The notes under the pieces were generated by a model. The model was given only the letters and a program-made list of their open reading frames with translations. It was not told where the DNA came from and ran no database searches. 14,107 bases of DNA from Alphaproteobacteria bacterium. GTDB taxonomy: Bacteria > Pseudomonadota > Alphaproteobacteria > Paracaedibacterales > CAITNM01. Positions 1-7,064 of this stretch are shown one piece after another; within the stretch, counting starts at the first letter, position 1; the number at the start of each line of letters is the position of its first letter. The translations under genes were made by a program, and so were the position numbers. The stretch is from assembly GCA_947499175.1 (NCBI GenBank), contig CANMNU010000025.1, forward strand, positions 1 to 14,107, read 5' to 3'.

Positions 1-1147
1 TAAAACTTAAGGCACTTTCAGGCAGTGGAACATCACCACCGTGTACATGCCATGAAGGATTATCTAATTGTTCTGTTTCAGTTTGCGCAGTATGTTTTGA
101 AACGTGTTGCAAATACTCATCAACCGCTCTTGGGATCACATCAAAATAAAGTCTTTTGGATTTTTTAGGGGATTGATACATAAAATATGCAAGGCTTTCT
201 TGCGGAGCATAAGTTAGCCATTCATCAATGCTTAATCCATTACCTTTGGATTTACTTATTTTCTGCCCTTCCTGGTCAAGGAATAATTCATAAGTCAAGT
301 TTTCTGGAGCTCTTCCGCCAAGTACTCTACAAATTTGAGATGATAATTTCACAGAATCAATTAAGTCTTTTCCTGACATTTCATAGTCTACACCCATGGC
401 GTACCAACGCATCCCCCAATCAATCTTCCACTGTAACTTGCAGTTACCACCGGTAATTTGCGCTTCCGTCAATTGATTGGTTTGAGGGTCTTTATAGACA
501 ATAGAATCACGTTCTGGGTGCAGTTCAACCATTGGTACTTGTAATACATGACCTGTGCGTGGGCAAATTGGCAAAAATGGGCTATAGGTTGCACGACGTT
601 CATCACGCAGGGTTGGCAACATAATTGCCATAATTTCTTCGTAATGTTGTAAGACGAGCTTTAATGCTGGATCAAACCGTCCTGATTTGTACCAATCAGT
701 TGAGCTTTGAAATTCATATTCAAAACCATAACTGTCTAAAAAGCGCATTAACATAGCATTATTATGCTGGCCAAAACTTTCAAATTTTTCGTAAGGATCG
801 GGTACCTTAGTCAGCGGCATATTTAAAAATTTAGCTAACATCTCTTTGTTTGGCACATTGTCAGGAATTTTGCGCAAGCCATCCATATCATCAGAAAAAC
901 AAAACAAACGAGTTGGAATATCACTTAATGTTTGAAAAGCTTTACGTACCATGGTTGTACGCAATACTTCAGCAAACGTACCTATATGAGGCAACCCTGA
1001 AGGACCATAGCCAGTTTCAAAAAGCACATAACCCTTTTGCGGCAATTTCCCCTGTAAACGCGCGATAATGCGTTTTGCTTCTTCAAACGGCCATGACTTG
1101 GCATCGTAAGCTAAAGGGTTTTTGGAATTTTCAATAGTTGCTGACAT
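1..1147 (-). CDS. lysS: Lysyl-tRNA synthetase, class I (5' part, runs off the window)
   Basis: Cytoplasmic enzyme that charges tRNA-Lys with lysine. It is read on the minus strand from an ATG at 1147, and 382 codons are open to the left edge with no stop, so the C-terminal part is missing. The Rossmann-fold class I signatures are present: the HIGH-type motif HIGT at residues 54-57, within GPSGLPHIGTF, and the KMSKS-type motif KISKS at 296-300, followed by KGNG. The N-terminal phrase NPLAYDAKSWPFEEAKRI is typical of the archaeal/alphaproteobacterial class I LysRS and not of the class II enzyme of most bacteria. No strong Shine-Dalgarno precedes the ATG. The start is chosen because the family's N-terminal motif follows within about 15 residues. 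It lies 66 nt downstream of the PCu(A)C gene on the same strand and may be cotranscribed with it. Identification is firm. Confidence 0.96.
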   Translation of the reverse strand, partial: MSATIENSKNPLAYDAKSWPFEEAKRIIARLQGKLPQKGYVLFETGYGPSGLPHIGTFAEVLRTTMVRKAFQTLSDIPTRLFCFSDDMDGLRKIPDNVPNKEMLAKFLNMPLTKVPDPYEKFESFGQHNNAMLMRFLDSYGFEYEFQSSTDWYKSGRFDPALKLVLQHYEEIMAIMLPTLRDERRATYSPFLPICPRTGHVLQVPMVELHPERDSIVYKDPQTNQLTEAQITGGNCKLQWKIDWGMRWYAMGVDYEMSGKDLIDSVKLSSQICRVLGGRAPENLTYELFLDQEGQKISKSKGNGLSIDEWLTYAPQESLAYFMYQSPKKSKRLYFDVIPRAVDEYLQHVSKHTAQTETEQLDNPSWHVHGGDVPLPESALSF

Positions 1148-1213
1148 ATTAAACTAAACGTTGGTAAAAGATGATTCAGTCTATAGATAATGCGGGTAAA
1201 GCTCAATTGGAAA

Positions 1214-1711
1214 TTACTCACCACATCTTGGGCTATCTTTTACAACAGGTATTTCCACACTTATATCAAAAGTTTCTCTGGAATTCTTTCGAAATGAAAA
1301 TTTAAAGGTCAAAGTTTTTTCACCACAGTAAGTTGGCTTAATACCCATGAGCATTAAATGTTTGCTTCCTGGGGCTAAAAATAGAGTTTGCCCAGGGGCA
1401 ATTTCCATTTCTGGAATTTCAATCATTTCCATGTACTTATTGCCGTTAACATCTGTGCGTTCAATATGGTCATGCAATTCTACCCTATCAAAAACTTCAG
1501 GTGTAACTTTCACCTTGTATAGAGTAACAGGAAATTGGTTGCCATTATAAATACTTACATATGCAGCACCATTTTTAGGGCCATTTAAAATTTTGGTAGT
1601 AAGATATTTGACTACAACATTTTGCGCTTCAACTTTTGTAGGAAAAAGTGCAGCAGTCGGCACCTTTGCAAAAATTACCGGAAAAATTAACAAAAATAAT
1701 AAACAACGCAT
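1214..1711 (-). CDS. Exported copper chaperone PCu(A)C domain protein
   Basis: A 165-residue protein with a short signal peptide (hydrophobic LLFLLIFPVIFA, likely cleaved after Ala15), so probably periplasmic. The rest matches the PCu(A)C family (DUF461), which binds Cu(I) and in known members helps metallate cytochrome c oxidase. The metal-ligand pattern is visible: H80 (in ELHDH), M96, then 21 residues to H118, and M120 in GSKHLMLMG. The M-X21-H-X-M spacing is exactly canonical. The first half of the motif is looser: 15 residues separate H80 and M96, where about 10 is usual, because of a small insertion around TDVNGNKY. M94 could also serve as ligand. Unlike many relatives it is not beside sco or cytochrome oxidase genes; it is divergent from rapZ and upstream of lysS. 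A weak AAGAAA lies before the ATG. Family assignment is good; copper delivery is inferred. Confidence 0.82.
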   Translation of the reverse strand: MRCLLFLLIFPVIFAKVPTAALFPTKVEAQNVVVKYLTTKILNGPKNGAAYVSIYNGNQFPVTLYKVKVTPEVFDRVELHDHIERTDVNGNKYMEMIEIPEMEIAPGQTLFLAPGSKHLMLMGIKPTYCGEKTLTFKFSFRKNSRETFDISVEIPVVKDSPRCGE

Positions 1712-1742
1712 AGCTATTTCTTATAAAAATCAATTAGAATCG

Positions 1743-1752
1743 ATCATATGAT
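1743..1752. promoter_or_regulatory. 10-bp perfect palindrome in a divergent spacer
   Basis: ATCATATGAT is a perfect palindrome lying between the divergent starts of the PCu(A)C gene (1711) and rapZ (1771). The spacer is only 59 nt, so promoters of both genes must be packed here. A dimeric regulator site is possible, but a 10-bp palindrome in AT-rich DNA can arise by chance. No clear -35/-10 pair can be assigned to either gene. Confidence 0.25.
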
Positions 1753-1770
1753 TTTAATTAGGTGTAGGCA

Positions 1771-2637
1771 ATGGCCTTATCTTTAGTCGTAATCGCTGGT
1801 CTTTCTGGAGCAGGAAGAACTACAGCATTAAAAGCTTTGGAAGACCAAGGCTACCAGACCATTGATAACTTGCCAATTTCAATGATGCCAACTTTAGTTG
1901 AGCATATTATTACCACAAATAATTCAAAATTAAATTATGCAGTAGGGATTGATGCTAAAAGCCTTTACCCCAAAAATAAAGCTGTAGAGGTTATTAAAGA
2001 GATTCAAAATAATAGTTGTATAAGTTTAAAAGTAATTTTTCTAAATTGTTCTGAAGAAAAGATTCAACAACGTTATAATGAATCCAGGCGCCCACACCCG
2101 ATACTTACACAAAATTTAGCCAGCGCCATTGCCCAGGAACGCGAGTTACTGCAACCTTTGCAAAAAATTGCCGAAATTCAGCTTGATACTACCGAGCTTA
2201 CAGTGCGCCACATACGTTTAATTTTGCAACATTGTTTACAAGAACAAAAAGAAGCGAAACTAAAAATTCAGCTGATTTCATTTTCTTACAAAAAAGGTGC
2301 ACCTAATTTTGCTGATTTAGTTTTAGACATGCGATTTTTAAGTAATCCGTTTTATGACACCAATCTTCGCCCACTAAATGGTAAAGATTTACAGGTACAA
2401 TCATACATTAAAGAAGATTCTCGCTGGCCAATTATTGAACATCACCTTCGGGAATTTTTAGTAAATGCCATTCATGGCTACCAGGAACAAGGCAGATTTT
2501 ATCTTAATTTGGCTTTTGGCTGTACAGGAGGACAACACCGCAGCGTTTTTGCTTGTGAGTATTTTTATAACATTTTAAAAAAATTACATTATGATTGCAT
2601 TATTGAGCATCGTGATTTAGCTAGGGAAAATTTATGA
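1771..2637 (+). CDS. rapZ: RapZ family nucleotide-binding protein
   Basis: A 288-residue RapZ/YvcJ P-loop protein, about the family's usual length. The N-terminal kinase-like domain carries a Walker A motif at residues 10-18 (GLSGAGRTT), followed by ALEDQGYQTIDNLP, the family hallmark. The C-terminal domain carries FGCTGGQHRSVFACE, the conserved G-C-T-G-G-x-H-R-S-V signature, and HRDLAREN near the end. In Escherichia coli RapZ is an RNA-binding adaptor that controls glucosamine-6-phosphate synthase through small RNAs; in other bacteria the role is less clear, and nothing here shows an RNA target. The ATG has AGGTG about 6 nt upstream. The stop codon overlaps the start of the EIIA gene (ATGA), implying translational coupling. 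In many alphaproteobacteria hprK lies just upstream; here the PCu(A)C gene occupies that side, on the opposite strand. Confidence 0.94.
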   Translation: MALSLVVIAGLSGAGRTTALKALEDQGYQTIDNLPISMMPTLVEHIITTNNSKLNYAVGIDAKSLYPKNKAVEVIKEIQNNSCISLKVIFLNCSEEKIQQRYNESRRPHPILTQNLASAIAQERELLQPLQKIAEIQLDTTELTVRHIRLILQHCLQEQKEAKLKIQLISFSYKKGAPNFADLVLDMRFLSNPFYDTNLRPLNGKDLQVQSYIKEDSRWPIIEHHLREFLVNAIHGYQEQGRFYLNLAFGCTGGQHRSVFACEYFYNILKKLHYDCIIEHRDLARENL

Positions 2638-3047
2638 TTGGTATTTTACTTTTAACCCACGGCCCATTAGGAAATGCCCTTTTAGAAACTCTTGAAGGTA
2701 TCATGGGACAGCAGGAAAATGTTATTAGTATTGCTATTTATCCAAGTGATAATGCAGACGTAAAACGTAATGAACTACACCAAGCAATTGATGCACTTAA
2801 TACAGGTAATGGCGTAGTTATTTTAACTGATATGTTTGGTGGCACGCCTTCAAATTTAGCGATGTCAGCTTTGGGTGTAAAACCAATTGAAGTAATTGCG
2901 GGAGTTAATTTGCCAATGTTAATTAGACTTGCTGAAGATCGTAAAATTTCAGACCTGCAAGAGGTGGCGCAAAGATCATTTGATGCCGGACGCAAATATA
3001 TTCAAATAGCGTCAACTTTATTAGCGCCAATTCAAACTAAAGCCTAA
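2634..3047 (+). CDS. manX: PTS EIIA component, mannose family (regulatory PTS)
   Basis: A 137-residue stand-alone EIIA of the mannose (EIIA-Man) family. His9 in LLLTHGPLG is the expected phosphorylation site, and DMFGGTPSN at residues 66-74 is the family's conserved active-site loop. There is no linked EIIB, EIIC or EIID, so it most likely accepts phosphate from HPr as part of a regulatory, nitrogen-type PTS and does not drive sugar uptake. This is known for the corresponding alphaproteobacterial proteins (named manX or ptsM); the role here is inferred. Its ATG overlaps the rapZ stop by 4 nt and its stop is 3 nt before the HPr ATG, so the three genes form one translationally coupled unit. Some annotations would call it simply PTS sugar transporter subunit IIA. 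Confidence 0.9.
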   Translation: MIGILLLTHGPLGNALLETLEGIMGQQENVISIAIYPSDNADVKRNELHQAIDALNTGNGVVILTDMFGGTPSNLAMSALGVKPIEVIAGVNLPMLIRLAEDRKISDLQEVAQRSFDAGRKYIQIASTLLAPIQTKA

Positions 3048-3050
3048 ACT

Positions 3051-3296
3051 ATGGAATACGTATTTAAAGTAAAAATTCCTGATGGATTACACGCTAGGCC
3101 ATGTAACAAATTAGCGGATATTTTAAAAAATTTTGCCCCTTTGCAAATTTCAAGTGGCAACCAAACAATTAATACACTGTCAATTTTAGAATTATTATTG
3201 CTAAAAATCACCTATGGTAGTGATATTTGTATTTGTTGTGAAGAACCATTGCCAGAGGAAGCAATAAATAAATTAGACCAACTGTTTAGTAACTAA
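3051..3296 (+). CDS. ptsH: HPr phosphocarrier protein
   Basis: An 81-residue HPr, slightly short of the usual 85-90. The phosphorylated histidine is His14 in DGLHARP. The regulatory-serine region is recognisable as NTLSILELLLL, with Ser44 aligning with Ser46 of Gram-positive HPr; the usual K-S-I-x-G-x-x-S-L pattern is otherwise altered, losing the preceding Lys and the Gly. The segment ICICCEEPL replaces the usual small-residue/Gly turn and contains two adjacent cysteines. It would pass phosphate from an enzyme I (not in this window) to the EIIA encoded just upstream. Whether an HprK kinase exists to phosphorylate Ser44 cannot be seen here. It is the last gene of the rapZ unit. No GC-rich terminator hairpin follows in the 161-nt spacer. 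Confidence 0.92.
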   Translation: MEYVFKVKIPDGLHARPCNKLADILKNFAPLQISSGNQTINTLSILELLLLKITYGSDICICCEEPLPEEAINKLDQLFSN

Positions 3297-3390
3297 TCAG
3301 GTAGAGACTAATGACTATGCCCCCACTGACGAACAAAGCCACCCACACAAAGTTATGCTTTTATTTTAAACAGCACCCAATAAAACATTG

Positions 3391-3419
3391 TTGACAACAT
3401 TAAAAAATACGGTTACAAG
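3391..3419 (+). promoter_or_regulatory. Sigma-70-type promoter for the secreted 597-aa protein
   Basis: A perfect -35 TTGACA (3391-3396) is followed after 17 nt by TACAAG (3414-3419, 4 of 6 to TATAAT), about 39 nt before the GTG start at 3458. The -35 box lies inside the odd palindrome TGTTGACAACA (3389-3399), which could be an operator. It is the only clear signal in the 161-nt spacer 3297-3457. Confidence 0.5.
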
Positions 3420-3457
3420 ATTCATTCAATCAGCAACTTAAATGAAAGGTCAAAATT

Positions 3458-5251
3458 GTGCAAACAAAAATATTTTCTAATAATCGCATAGTAACGTATA
3501 TATTATTTTTGGTTATTTTTAGTCTAAATAGCTCATATTATGGTATGGAAAGTAATCTTCCTACACAAATAGAAAATCTTATTAATGATATCCGTGAACG
3601 CTGTAAAGCACTATATAATACTGGGATTAATACTGAAGAGCAACTTAGCCATGAAATAAAACAAATTGCAAGAAATGACGATGAATATAAAGAATTGTTA
3701 CAGGTAGCTTGTAATTTCACAAGAGATGCATCTCTTCCGAGTAAAAGATCAGGCATAGAACTACCAATAGACAAAATAAAAGATCTTGCGGAAATCATAC
3801 AGAAGTCATATTCAAACGACGGAGGCAATAAAGAGGCACTCGAACGTAGGCTTAAATGGATTGATAAGTTAGAGGGAATTGCAAAATCCCCTAAATCATA
3901 TGAAATAATTTTTTTAGATGTTTTTTATGATATGTTCTTTTCACTTAAAATAAGACAAAATAGTATCATAGGGTGTGGTAAATCGTATACAATTAAGATA
4001 AATTCTCACATTTTATCCACTGACGATGCTATGTACTTAAAGCAAACCAAATACAATAGTCATCCTAGTAAAGAAGAGGATTTTAGGACTTTCTCACTTA
4101 TGTTATATCACACTCATGTAGAATTATTGAAGTTTTACTGGGATAAGATGTCTGTTAAAGAAAAGACTTCAAAATGGATAAATATTCTTTATGGTAGCTT
4201 TCCTAAATTATTTGAATATCTGATAACAGGAAATAAAATAGGTAACCCTGACTCTGCTTTGCTGCAATCGGGATTTATCAATGAATTGGTCCATGTTGAT
4301 TATGTAAAAAATGAAAATAAATCTACATCGTCAACGACTCGCCTTTCTCCAAAATTATACTCCGATAAAGATGAGTTGAATGATCCACAAAAACTTTTTG
4401 ATAAACTTTTTCATAAACTTTCCGATTTAACATCATTTGATAATCTGAAGCCCGGTTATTACGTTAAATTATACCGAATGTTAACAAAGGCAGGCATTAG
4501 TTCAGATGATTACAAAAGAGTAAAAAAAATTGGAAAATTAGATATTGTTAATTCTGCTAAAAATTCAGGGATTACACCTGAGGAAATTGGTTTTCCTGTA
4601 GAGGAAAAACAACAAATTACTGTAATAGAAAAGCAGAAAGAAGAGGGTCTGGATACACAATTTAAAGTTGTAGAACAATCAAAAAGTGAATTGGAAAAAA
4701 CACAAACGCAGCTAAAAATTCCTGTAAATAAAACAGGGAATATAGATGATAATACTGAATTAGATCTTATTAATTTAGCAAAACAAGAGCACTTAGAAAA
4801 ACAATTGGAAAAACAACAGCTAAAACAATTATCTATGCAACAACAAATTTTTACACAGGCCTACTCTGATATTTGGCTTGATAAGCTGAGAAATAAAGAA
4901 ATTGATCCTGAAAAAGCAATAAATGCATTACGCTCTATGTTATTTGAAAAACAAGATAAAAAACAATTTAAAGTTCTTGTTTCAGATAAATTTCTTGATC
5001 GTTTTGCCGAAAAATATGATAAAAAAGGTCAAATAGAAGTATTAAATATGATGGCAGCAGGAATAATGCATTACACAGGAGATAGTAACTCGGCCTATTT
5101 TAATGGACTTAGTTATGATCTAGAAAAGCGTCATGGTGGTGGATATACTATCAAAGCATCTGGAACACGCGCAGACGTGCCATATTTTGAACGCGTTAAT
5201 TACTCGTATGAGAAAGATGTTCTTTCATTTAACCTGTTAGGTCATTTATAA
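3458..5251 (+). CDS. Exported 597-aa protein of unknown function with a RelE/ParE-like C-terminal region
   Basis: No family is recognised over most of the length. The start is GTG, supported by AAAGG 8 nt upstream. Residues ~1-29 form a signal peptide: basic start, hydrophobic IVTYILFLVIFSLNSS, probable cleavage after YYG. A long helical middle follows, then a Lys/Gln/Glu-rich probable coiled coil at ~440-465 (for example LEKQLEKQQLKQLSMQQQ). The last ~95 residues look globular. VLVSDKFLDRFAEKY followed by a second helix (GQIEVLNMMAAG), then three predicted strands around GGGYTIKAS, YFERVNYSY and VLSFNLLGHL, reproduces the strand-helix-helix-three-strand order of RelE/ParE toxins, including a terminal 'LLGH' like the 'IGHR' end of that fold. 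That link is inference from pattern only. It stands alone, with its own promoter, between two operons. A secreted effector or toxin is possible but unproven. Confidence 0.85.
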   Translation: MQTKIFSNNRIVTYILFLVIFSLNSSYYGMESNLPTQIENLINDIRERCKALYNTGINTEEQLSHEIKQIARNDDEYKELLQVACNFTRDASLPSKRSGIELPIDKIKDLAEIIQKSYSNDGGNKEALERRLKWIDKLEGIAKSPKSYEIIFLDVFYDMFFSLKIRQNSIIGCGKSYTIKINSHILSTDDAMYLKQTKYNSHPSKEEDFRTFSLMLYHTHVELLKFYWDKMSVKEKTSKWINILYGSFPKLFEYLITGNKIGNPDSALLQSGFINELVHVDYVKNENKSTSSTTRLSPKLYSDKDELNDPQKLFDKLFHKLSDLTSFDNLKPGYYVKLYRMLTKAGISSDDYKRVKKIGKLDIVNSAKNSGITPEEIGFPVEEKQQITVIEKQKEEGLDTQFKVVEQSKSELEKTQTQLKIPVNKTGNIDDNTELDLINLAKQEHLEKQLEKQQLKQLSMQQQIFTQAYSDIWLDKLRNKEIDPEKAINALRSMLFEKQDKKQFKVLVSDKFLDRFAEKYDKKGQIEVLNMMAAGIMHYTGDSNSAYFNGLSYDLEKRHGGGYTIKASGTRADVPYFERVNYSYEKDVLSFNLLGHL

Positions 5252-5275
5252 ACTGCCCACCGTTATCAATAGCAC

Positions 5276-5328
5276 TAAGCAGCAATTTTGAGGAAAGATT
5301 CATAGCTCGTTTTACACTTTGCTGCTTA
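5276..5328. repeat. 10-bp perfect inverted repeat with 33-nt loop
   Basis: TAAGCAGCAA (5276-5285) is the exact reverse complement of TTGCTGCTTA (5319-5328). It lies 25 nt after the stop of the secreted-protein gene and is followed by a pyrimidine-rich TTTTCTCTTGTTTT stretch, so it could weakly act in termination. The long loop and low GC make that uncertain, and it also falls inside the minus-strand remnant, where it may be coincidental. Confidence 0.35.
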
Positions 5329-5385
5329 ATTTTCTCTTGTTTTATTGGAGGTATTATAATTTTAACTACCATGAAAATACCACCA

Positions 5386-5414
5386 TTGAAATGTAGGGCT
5401 GATTTTGTTCTAAT
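5386..5414 (+). promoter_or_regulatory. Extended -10 sigma-70 promoter for the esterase-mdh-suc operon
   Basis: The -35 TTGAAA (5386-5391, 5 of 6), a 17-nt spacer, and the -10 TCTAAT (5409-5414, 5 of 6) preceded by TGT, a TGn extended -10. Transcription would start near 5421, about 27 nt before the TTG start at 5448. This is the best promoter match upstream of the TCA-cycle genes. No comparable signal was found in the short gaps farther down the operon. Confidence 0.55.
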
Positions 5415-5447
5415 GAACCAGTAAATTTATTCTAGAATTTTAATAAA

Positions 5448-6101
5448 TTGTTTGAAAATTGTCCGCATATACTACCCAAAAACCAAGCGCAAAAACTGGT
5501 TGTACTTTTACATGGCTACGGCTCAAATGGCGATGATCTTTTAGAAATTGCCAAAATATGGCAGCCAAACCTTCCAACCACCACGTTTTTTTCACCAAAT
5601 GCTATTGAAACAAGTGAAACTAACCCATTTGGTGGTTACCAGTGGTTTGGTTTACAAGATTTTGATCATACAAATATTCGTGCTGGTCTTGATAAAGCCC
5701 GCCCTCATGTTAACCGCTTTTTAAAACGCCTATTAGCTGAGTATCGTTTATTGCCATCTGATTTAATTATAATGGGATTCTCCCAAGGAGCAATGCTGGC
5801 ATTAGATATGATTTATAGTATGGCACGCCTTGGCGGCGTAATTGGTTATTCAGGTGCATTTTATCCACCTTTAAATACGCAACCATTATCAACTTCTGCG
5901 GTATTGCTTGTACACGGCACGGCTGATTTAGTAGTGCCATACGCAAGCCTACAATTAGCGCAAATTCAATTGCGGCAATTAGGAGTTAATGTAATGACCC
6001 AAACTTGTTCAGGATTAGCGCACAGTATTGATGAAGCGGGACTAATGGCAGGTCTTGATTTCATCCATTATCAACATCAAAATCAACCCATAGCTTTGTA
6101 A
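5448..6101 (+). CDS. Alpha/beta hydrolase, phospholipase/carboxylesterase family
   Basis: A 217-residue serine hydrolase of the Abhydrolase_2 (carboxylesterase/thioesterase, YpfH/EstB-like) family, near the usual length. The oxyanion region VVLLHGYGSNGDDL is at ~18-31, the nucleophile elbow is GFSQGAM, the acidic residue is in VHGTADLVVPY and the catalytic His in LAHSID. The substrate cannot be told; relatives cleave short acyl esters or thioesters. The start is an unusual TTG. In-frame TAG at 5433-5435 rules out a longer form, no ATG lies before the conserved N-terminal motif, and the Shine-Dalgarno is poor. It is the first gene of the TCA-cycle operon, with only 9 nt between its stop and mdh. 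Confidence 0.88.
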   Translation: MFENCPHILPKNQAQKLVVLLHGYGSNGDDLLEIAKIWQPNLPTTTFFSPNAIETSETNPFGGYQWFGLQDFDHTNIRAGLDKARPHVNRFLKRLLAEYRLLPSDLIIMGFSQGAMLALDMIYSMARLGGVIGYSGAFYPPLNTQPLSTSAVLLVHGTADLVVPYASLQLAQIQLRQLGVNVMTQTCSGLAHSIDEAGLMAGLDFIHYQHQNQPIAL

Positions 6102-6110
6102 GGATCAAAA

Positions 6111-7064
6111 ATGCAGCGACCCAAAATAGCTTTAATCGGCAGTGGCAACATTGGTGGCACCTTAGCCCATTTGGCAATGCAACGTAATTTAGCCGATGTG
6201 GTCTTAATTGATATTGCTGAAGGAGTGCCACAGGGTAAAGCACTTGATTTGGCGCAATCTTTTAGTGCTGATAACTTTGATACCTCAATTCAAGGTGGCA
6301 ATGACTACAGTTTATTAGAAGGCGCTGATGTAGTTATTGTTACTGCCGGGGTACCACGCAAACCAGGAATGTCACGTGATGATCTATTAAATATTAATGG
6401 CAAAATTATCAGCACAGTTGGCGAAAGCATTAAAACCTATGCACCAGATGCGTTCGTTATTGTCATTACAAACCCATTAGATGTTATGGTTTGGTTAATG
6501 CAAAAAACCACTGGATTTAACCCTAATAAAGTTGTGGGCATGGCTGGAGTTTTGGATACAGGACGTTTTAAATGTTTTCTGGCAGAAGCGCTTAATATAT
6601 CAGCCCAAGACATTCAAAGCTTTGTACTTGGTGGACATGGAGATAGCATGGTGCCAATGCCCCGTTACACAACTATTTCTGGCATTCCATTAGCATTTTT
6701 TGTTGAAAACGGCTGGATTACACAAACACAGATTGATGAAATATTAGATCGCACTAAAAATGGCGGTGCTGAAATTGTTAATTTGTTAAAAACTGGGTCT
6801 GCTTTTTATGCTCCAGCTGCAAGTGCCTTGCAAATGGCAGAAAGCTACATACTTGACCAAAGGCGAATTTTACCATGCGCTGCTCAACTTAATGGCGAAT
6901 ACGGTATAAATGGTATTTATGTAGGAGTACCTGTAGTTATTGGCAAAAATGGAGTTGAAAAAATATTAGAAGTACCACTAAATAAAATTGAAAAAGATCA
7001 ACTTGACGCCTCGGTTAAATCGGTCCAATCCTTAACAAAAGCATGTGTTGATTTGGGGTTATAA
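6111..7064 (+). CDS. mdh: Malate dehydrogenase (LDH-like type)
   Basis: NAD-dependent oxidation of malate to oxaloacetate in the TCA cycle. It has 317 residues, typical of the LDH-like bacterial MDH. The nucleotide fold begins with GSGNIGG (10-16), and Asp33 at the end of strand 2 favours NAD. The substrate loop VPRKPGMSR carries Arg82 and Arg88, the arginine pair that marks malate over lactate specificity. VLDTGRF follows, and the catalytic His176 sits in GGHGDSM. A good ribosome site, AAGGA (6100-6104), overlaps the esterase stop, 6 nt before the ATG. The stop directly abuts the sucC ATG. Confidence 0.97.
   Translation: MQRPKIALIGSGNIGGTLAHLAMQRNLADVVLIDIAEGVPQGKALDLAQSFSADNFDTSIQGGNDYSLLEGADVVIVTAGVPRKPGMSRDDLLNINGKIISTVGESIKTYAPDAFVIVITNPLDVMVWLMQKTTGFNPNKVVGMAGVLDTGRFKCFLAEALNISAQDIQSFVLGGHGDSMVPMPRYTTISGIPLAFFVENGWITQTQIDEILDRTKNGGAEIVNLLKTGSAFYAPAASALQMAESYILDQRRILPCAAQLNGEYGINGIYVGVPVVIGKNGVEKILEVPLNKIEKDQLDASVKSVQSLTKACVDLGL

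Larger units (their letters stand above)
5229..5426 (-). pseudogene. Decayed coding remnant, possibly HsdS-like
   Basis: On the minus strand a frame is open for 65 codons between stops (5427-5429 and 5229-5231). It has no start near its beginning; the first ATG is at 5372. The peptide reads as a C-terminal fragment, with FNGGIFMVVKIIIPPIKQEK followed by a helical KLLLSAIDNGG. The I-I-P-P-I-x-Q-E-K-I phrase resembles the end of a target-recognition domain in type I restriction specificity subunits (IPLPP..EQ..I). The evidence is a short motif in a short frame, so both the pseudogene call and the family are tentative. It overlaps the last 23 nt of the secreted-protein gene and contains the -35/-10 of the downstream promoter on the other strand. 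Confidence 0.28.

Noticed and set aside
187..1068. Two plus-strand open frames of 72-89 codons in the first kilobase
   Set aside because: They lie opposite the class I lysyl-tRNA synthetase frame, which carries clear HIGH and KMSKS motifs.
1178..1206. Minus-strand promoter for lysS (TTGAGC, 17 nt, TAGACT)
   Set aside because: Only 4 of 6 matches in each box; too weak in AT-rich DNA to annotate.
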